A stretch of DNA of 11,023 bases. Origin: Bacillota bacterium. GTDB taxonomy: Bacteria > Bacillota > Clostridia > Peptostreptococcales > Anaerovoracaceae. The position numbers and the translations under genes are program-made. Position 1 is the stretch's first letter; each line of letters opens with the position of its first letter. The notes beneath the pieces were generated by a model that saw only the letters and a program-made list of their open reading frames with translations, did no database searches and was not told the origin of the DNA. This document shows, piece after piece, positions 7,596 through 11,023 of the stretch. The DNA lies in assembly GCA_016287035.1 (NCBI GenBank), contig JAEEVI010000050.1:1-11023 (forward strand), read 5' to 3'.

Positions 7596-8287
7596 ATCTC
7601 TGATCCTCCGTCTGTAAAAACGTTGTAGCTGACGCCTTTATCGTACACGTCGACGCCTTCCGCCCTCTTAACGGCGTTTACGACGGCGTACGTGACGGGC
7701 GTGAAGACGATCTCGTAGCCGACCTTGAATAGATACTGGAACAGGATCATGGAAAAGAGCTGGCCCGCAGGCATCGTCCCGAAGAACGCTATCCCGATAA
7801 AGATCAGGGAATCGAAGCCCTCGCCCACGACCGTCGACAGTATAGTGCGCATCCACAGGCGCTTTCCGCCGGTGGCGACTTTGAGCTTGGACAGGATGAT
7901 CGAATTGGAGAACTCGCCGAACAGGTATCCGGCGAACGACGCGAGGGCCACCCTCGGAGTGGTCCCGAGCACGGTCCTGTACGCCTCCTGCCCCGTCCAG
8001 AAATCCGGAGACGGAAGCGCGATCACGGCCATATAGACTGCGACGGCGAAAAAGCTGCAGCCGAAACCGAGCCAGATGACCTTTCTCGCGGCACGGAAGC
8101 CGTACACCTCGGTCAGCACGTCGCCGAGTATATACGTTACGGGAAACAGTATGACGGCGGCCGGCAGCGAGATCGAAGGCGTTACGGCCCACAGCTTTCC
8201 GGCCACGAGATTCGAGAGCAGCAGGCACGCGACGAAGACGGCCGCAAACACCGTAAACAGCCTCCCGGCGCTGTTTTTTTCATTCAT
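7592..8287 (-). CDS. yhhQ: Queuosine-precursor transporter, YhhQ/VUT family
   Basis: A polytopic inner-membrane protein of 231 residues, typical for the YhhQ (Vut_1) family, which takes up queuosine precursors such as preQ0/preQ1. About six hydrophobic segments are visible, roughly at 11-30, 36-55, 70-90, 110-130, 148-170 and 180-205. Family hallmarks are the L-L-S-N-L-V-A-G-K start, LFPVTYILGDVLTEVYGFRAARKVIW (charged E/D in a membrane-adjacent loop), GYLFGEFSNSIILSKLK and ST-VGEGFDSLIF. The ATG has GGGAG 8 nt upstream, and that ribosome site can pair with an upstream CUCCC. A promoter and a leader of about 160 nt precede the gene. The 4-base overlap with queF links it firmly to queuosine metabolism. 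The exact substrate (preQ0, preQ1 or queuine) cannot be told from the sequence. Confidence 0.92.
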   Translation of the reverse strand: MNEKNSAGRLFTVFAAVFVACLLLSNLVAGKLWAVTPSISLPAAVILFPVTYILGDVLTEVYGFRAARKVIWLGFGCSFFAVAVYMAVIALPSPDFWTGQEAYRTVLGTTPRVALASFAGYLFGEFSNSIILSKLKVATGGKRLWMRTILSTVVGEGFDSLIFIGIAFFGTMPAGQLFSMILFQYLFKVGYEIVFTPVTYAVVNAVKRAEGVDVYDKGVSYNVFTDGGSEI

Positions 8288-8292
8288 TGATA

Positions 8293-8330
8293 AAACTCCC
8301 TTCGGACAGATATTTACCTTCGGGGAGCTT
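8293..8330 (-). promoter_or_regulatory. Shine-Dalgarno-sequestering hairpin before yhhQ
   Basis: AAGCUCCC (minus strand 8330-8323) can pair over eight positions, one of them G-U, with GGGAGUUU (8300-8293), which contains the ribosome binding site of yhhQ. The loop is 22 nt. When formed it would block initiation at the ATG 8287; the alternative state would leave the site free. The same bases, GGGAG then four U, look slightly like a terminator, but the U run is short. Confidence 0.5.
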
Positions 8331-8344
8331 CTCGCGGAAACGGC

Positions 8345-8372
8345 GCGTCCCCGATCCGAAGATCAGGGACGC
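8345..8372 (-). other. UUCG-capped RNA hairpin in the yhhQ leader
   Basis: GCGUCCC-U-GAUC, a UUCG loop closed by C-G, then GAUC-G-GGGACGC gives 12 continuous pairs including one U-G. This is a very stable tetraloop hairpin. The sequence after it on the minus strand is GCCGTTTCC, so there is no U tract and it is not a standard intrinsic terminator. It may separate the upstream leader element from the ribosome-site hairpin. Confidence 0.7.
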
Positions 8373-8457
8373 CTATTGTCGATGTCACAAAAAAGCAGTC
8401 CCGGTTTTATTTAACGACAGGAAGGTACAAATGAACTGTCGGCCAGACGCAAGACGT

Positions 8458-8486
8458 ATTCTACACAAAGGGCGCCGCCGTGTCAA
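8458..8486 (-). promoter_or_regulatory. Sigma-A promoter of yhhQ-queF
   Basis: Exact TTGACA (8486-8481), a 17-nt spacer, and TAGAAT (8463-8458, five of six to consensus) on the minus strand. The predicted transcription start is near 8451. It sits 22 bases after the ung stop. No U-tract terminator separates ung from this promoter, so some read-through from the upstream unit is possible. Confidence 0.8.
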
Positions 8487-8508
8487 CCGTCCGGCGCGGG
8501 CAGCGCGG

Positions 8509-9177
8509 CTAAAGCTGCCAGTCTATCGGCTTCTGGCCACTCGCCTCGAGCACGGCGTTGCACTTCGAGAAGTGCCTGCAGCCGAAAAAGCCGTTATAAG
8601 CGCTGAGGGGACTGGGATGAGCGGCCTCGAGCACAGTGTGCGCGGGGTTCGTCACGAGGGCCTTCTTGGCGCGCGCGTTCGCGCCCCAGAGCATGAAGAC
8701 GACCGGGGTCTTCTTTTCGTTCACGAGAGAGATGACCCTGTCGGTGAATATCTCCCAGCCCTTTCCCTTGTGGCTGTTGGCCTGATGCGCCCTCACGGTC
8801 AGGACCGCGTTGAGCAGGAGCACTCCCTGCTGCGCCCATTTCTGCAGATATCCGTCCTCCGGTATGACGAAGCCCGGTATATCCGAGGAGAGCTCCTTGA
8901 ATATGTTCTGCAGCGACGGCGGCGCGGGGACTCCCGGCTTTACAGAAAAGCACATCCCGTGCGCCTGCCCCGGCTCGTGATACGGGTCCTGCCCTATTAT
9001 CACGGCGCGGACCTGCGAATACGGCGCCGCCTTTAGGCTGTTGAATATGTCGTACATGTCGGGATATATCACGCGCGTGGAGTATTCCTGCTTCAGGAAC
9101 TCGCGGAGCTTCAGATAGTACTCCTTGTCGAACTCCCCCGCGAGGATATCGTCCCAGTCGTTTCCTATATGGACCAT
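8509..9177 (-). CDS. ung: Uracil-DNA glycosylase, family 1
   Basis: Removes uracil from DNA by cleaving the N-glycosidic bond, starting base-excision repair. The 222 residues are the normal bacterial length. Motifs are complete: GQDPYH at 62-67 with the catalytic Asp64, the uracil-binding FSV at 77-79, LLLNAVLTV (120-128) carrying the uracil-recognition Asn123, and HPSPLSAYNGFFGCRHF (187-203) with the catalytic His187 and the DNA-intercalation loop leucine. The ATG directly follows the TAG of the hydrolase gene (TAGATG), with GGAGAAGG just upstream inside that gene. This arrangement implies translational coupling. Its operon partners have no obvious repair role. Confidence 0.98.
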   Translation of the reverse strand: MVHIGNDWDDILAGEFDKEYYLKLREFLKQEYSTRVIYPDMYDIFNSLKAAPYSQVRAVIIGQDPYHEPGQAHGMCFSVKPGVPAPPSLQNIFKELSSDIPGFVIPEDGYLQKWAQQGVLLLNAVLTVRAHQANSHKGKGWEIFTDRVISLVNEKKTPVVFMLWGANARAKKALVTNPAHTVLEAAHPSPLSAYNGFFGCRHFSKCNAVLEASGQKPIDWQL

Positions 9178-10119
9178 CTAACCTTCTCCGCCGTCCGCGG
9201 CTTCCTCCGCCATGTCCAGAACGAAATCGCGCATGTCCTCCCAGACCGCCTGCTTTCCGATCTCGTTGAGGATCTCGTGGCGCATGCCCTCGTAAAGCAG
9301 CAGCGACACGTCGCCGCAGCCCGCCTCCTGAAGGCGTTCCGTGACCTCCGCCGGTCCCTTGCCGTAGTCTCCTACGGGGTCCTCCCAGCCGGAGCAGAGC
9401 AGATACGTGAGATCTTTCGGAACGGATCTGTACCACTGCGCGGAATTTATGTACTTCAGCATGCTCATCAGATCCTCGTAGCCCGCGAGCGTAAAGGTGA
9501 AGCGGCACAGCGGATCCTCCGCGTAGCGCAGGCACAGCTCGTCGTCGCGCGACAGCCACGAGAAATTATTGACGGGCTCCTTTATCCGCTTGCTGTAGCT
9601 CCCGAACGCCAGCGCCGTCGCGAGGCGGCTCTTGCTGCGCTCGCCCTTTACGGCCCGCAGGAGCTTTACGAGCGACAGCCCGGCTCCGAGCGCGGGATTG
9701 CTGCCGGCCGTCCCCATTATGACAGCGCCGGCGAGCCCCTCGCCGTATTCGGCCAGATACGCCCTGGCGATGAAGGATCCCATGCTGTGGCCGAGCAGCA
9801 CGACAGGAACGCCGGGATGCTCTTCGCGCAGCAGATCCGTCAGGACCTTTTCGTCCCTCACCATGTGCTTCCAGCCGTCGCGGGAGCCGAAAAAGCCCAG
9901 CTCCGCGCGGTCTTCGGCAGTCCGGCCGTGTCCCCTGTGGTCGTCTCCGGCCACGGCTATTCCGAAGCCGTTCAGGTACCTGGCGAACTCGTCGTAGCGG
10001 CCGATGTACTCGCACATGCCGTGCACGATCTGGACGACGGCGACAGGTCCCTCTTCGGGCAGCCATTCGGTCGTGTATATCTTCTTTCCGTCGAACGATT
10101 CGAAAAACGACGTCTTCAT
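9178..10119 (-). CDS. Alpha/beta hydrolase, monoacylglycerol lipase/lysophospholipase-like
   Basis: A cytosolic-looking protein of 313 residues without signal peptide or membrane segments. It has the fold and catalytic order of the serine aminopeptidase S33/lysophospholipase group: the oxyanion H-G at 33-34 (VVQIVHGMCEYIGRY), D-D-H-R-G-H-G-R-T (59-67), the nucleophile elbow GHSMGS with Ser112, a lid-like region about 140-200, the acid Asp247 in SGWEDPVGDYGKG, and His281 in YEGMRHEILNE. These residues point to a working esterase on a lysophospholipid or monoacylglycerol; the true substrate is not known. The ATG overlaps the stop of the pncB gene by one base (TGATG), and GGGAGAG lies 11 nt upstream. 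The stop abuts ung. Confidence 0.9.
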   Translation of the reverse strand: MKTSFFESFDGKKIYTTEWLPEEGPVAVVQIVHGMCEYIGRYDEFARYLNGFGIAVAGDDHRGHGRTAEDRAELGFFGSRDGWKHMVRDEKVLTDLLREEHPGVPVVLLGHSMGSFIARAYLAEYGEGLAGAVIMGTAGSNPALGAGLSLVKLLRAVKGERSKSRLATALAFGSYSKRIKEPVNNFSWLSRDDELCLRYAEDPLCRFTFTLAGYEDLMSMLKYINSAQWYRSVPKDLTYLLCSGWEDPVGDYGKGPAEVTERLQEAGCGDVSLLLYEGMRHEILNEIGKQAVWEDMRDFVLDMAEEAADGGEG

Positions 10120-11023
10120 CAGAAATGATACTCTCCCAGCATCTCCTGCTTAAGATCCCACAGCTTTACGGAAAGGTCCACGTAGTAGCGGTGGGGGTTG
10201 TCGAAACGCAGTATCTCCTCCCAGACGTGGTCGAGATAATCCTTGCAGTATGCGCGGATCTCCTTTATGTCCGGGCAGTCGTACACGAGCTCGCCGGCCT
10301 TGAACACCGGCACCAGGAGCTCCTTTACGGTAAAGTTGCTGTCGAGCTCCTTGTAGAGCTTCGGAGCGAACGGATCGACGATGGTATAGCAGCCGCTCGT
10401 CGGGACCGGCTCGTCGGCGAGCGCTATGACGTCCGCGAACGCCGTCCCCTTCTCGTCGAACAGCCTGTAGACCTTCTTGTATCCGGGATTCGTTATCTTT
10501 TCGATGTTTTCGGAGATCTTGATCTTCGGTATCACGCTGCCCTTTTCGTCCTCGACTGCGACGAGCTTGTAGACGCCTCCGAGAACGGGCTCGGCGCGCG
10601 CCGTTATGAGCCTCTCGCCGACTCCGAACGAATCGATGCAGGAGCCCTGCTGAAGGACGTCGCGGATTATGTATTCGTCCATCGAGTTGGAGATGACGAT
10701 CTTGCAGTCCTTATGCCCGGCCTCGTCGAGCATCTTTCTCGCCTGCTTGGTGAGGTAGGCGACGTCGCCGGAATCGATGCGGATCCCCTTGGCCGCGGGC
10801 TTCAGTTCGTCGAAGACCTTTATCGCGTTGGGGACGCCGGACTTGAGCACGTCGTACGTATCGACAAGCAGCGTGCAGTTTTCCGGATAGAGCTCGGCGT
10901 ACTTGCGGAACGCCCCGTATTCGGTGTCGAACAGCTGCACCCAGCTGTGGGCCATCGTTCCGAGCGCCGGGATGCCGTATTCCTCTTCGCATATCGCGCA
11001 CGCCGTCCCGACGCAGCCCGCGA
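10119..11023 (-). CDS. pncB: Nicotinate phosphoribosyltransferase, C-terminal part (5' end outside window)
   Basis: The frame is open from the window edge to the TGA at 10119, about 301 codons; full proteins of this family have roughly 340-490 residues, so the N-terminal part is missing. The enzyme joins nicotinate and PRPP to give nicotinate mononucleotide in NAD salvage (Preiss-Handler route). Visible signatures are G-I-P-A-L-G-T-M-A-H-S-W-V-Q (family hallmark GTMAHSWVQ), LLVDTYDVLKSG, GIRIDSGDVAYL, IVISNSMDEY and SFGVGERLITA, which build the PRPP and phosphate site. After these comes PVLGGVYKLVAVE, and the C-terminal region ends LKQEMLGEYHF. An internal ATG at 10955 is not the true start because the conserved GIPALGT segment precedes it. 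The next gene overlaps its stop by one base. Confidence 0.96.
   Translation of the reverse strand, partial: AGCVGTACAICEEEYGIPALGTMAHSWVQLFDTEYGAFRKYAELYPENCTLLVDTYDVLKSGVPNAIKVFDELKPAAKGIRIDSGDVAYLTKQARKMLDEAGHKDCKIVISNSMDEYIIRDVLQQGSCIDSFGVGERLITARAEPVLGGVYKLVAVEDEKGSVIPKIKISENIEKITNPGYKKVYRLFDEKGTAFADVIALADEPVPTSGCYTIVDPFAPKLYKELDSNFTVKELLVPVFKAGELVYDCPDIKEIRAYCKDYLDHVWEEILRFDNPHRYYVDLSVKLWDLKQEMLGEYHF

Larger units (their letters stand above)
8288..8457 (-). promoter_or_regulatory. Structured 5' leader of yhhQ-queF; candidate preQ1-responsive element
   Basis: The leader between promoter and ATG holds several foldable parts in minus-strand order. First, CGACAG/CTGTCG (8441-8436 with 8420-8415) forms a 6-bp stem with a 15-nt loop beginning UUC and containing GUACC, followed by the A-rich tail UUAAAUAAAACCGG. 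This order (stem, UUC loop, A-rich tail ending GG) recalls the preQ1-I aptamer, but the loop is about three bases too long and the second pseudoknot stem is weak. Second, CAGUUC (8438-8433) can instead pair with GGACUG (8401-8396), which is followed by U6 (8394-8389). Third, a 12-bp UUCG hairpin (8372-8345). Fourth, a stem hiding the ribosome site (8330-8293). Its identity as a riboswitch is inferred mainly from gene context. Confidence 0.4.

Noticed and set aside
8288..8457. preQ1-II riboswitch
   Set aside because: The arrangement of stems and the conserved stretches I recall for that class are not visible; only the preQ1-I-like features give a partial match.
8499..8519. Hairpin GGCAGC/GCTGCC over the ung stop codon as a terminator
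   Set aside because: It has six pairs and is followed by GC-rich sequence with no U tract, so it is not an intrinsic terminator.

Overview
The window comes from a bacterial chromosome of fairly high GC with AT-rich intergenic regions. All nine genes, seven complete and two cut by the window edges, lie on the minus strand, so transcription runs from high to low coordinates. There are strong purine-rich ribosome binding sites and near-perfect TTGACA/TATAAT promoters. S-layer homology (SLH) domains occur beside a CsaB-type pyruvyl transferase. Together these suggest an anaerobic Bacillota (Clostridia-like) organism, or another SLH-bearing lineage such as Synergistota. This assignment is an inference from gene content, not a phylogenetic result.

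Layout in transcription order. (1) 11023-8509 is a tightly packed run: nicotinate phosphoribosyltransferase (pncB, 5' end missing), an alpha/beta hydrolase of the monoacylglycerol lipase/lysophospholipase type, and uracil-DNA glycosylase (ung). Stop and start codons overlap or abut. (2) 8486-7116 is a queuosine unit. A good sigma-A promoter is followed by a structured leader of about 160 nt, a YhhQ-family queuosine-precursor transporter and the preQ0 reductase queF, and the unit ends in a terminator. (3) 7009-5602 is gdhA, an NADP-type glutamate dehydrogenase, with its own promoter carrying a 15-bp palindrome over the -35 region. A hairpin terminator follows it. (4) 5575-1 is a cell-envelope operon. 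It starts at an exact TTGACA-N17-TATAAT promoter whose -10 box sits inside the gdhA terminator palindrome. It encodes a small secreted protein of unknown function, a secreted phosphodiester glycosidase with three SLH repeats, a glycosyltransferase-CsaB fusion, and the start of a further probable glycosyltransferase.

The envelope operon is functionally coherent. CsaB-type enzymes put pyruvyl ketals on secondary cell-wall polymer, and SLH domains bind that modified polymer. The operon therefore encodes an SLH-anchored surface enzyme together with an enzyme that probably makes its anchoring site. The queuosine unit joins precursor uptake with preQ0-to-preQ1 reduction.

The most interesting non-coding signals are the promoter-within-palindrome at 5530-5575 and the yhhQ leader at 8288-8463. 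The leader holds a preQ1-I-like stem with an A-rich tail, a competing stem followed by six U, a UUCG-capped hairpin, and a hairpin that would hide the Shine-Dalgarno sequence. No gene-free stretch exceeds 300 bases. I saw no tRNA, rRNA, insertion sequence, CRISPR array or prophage signal.
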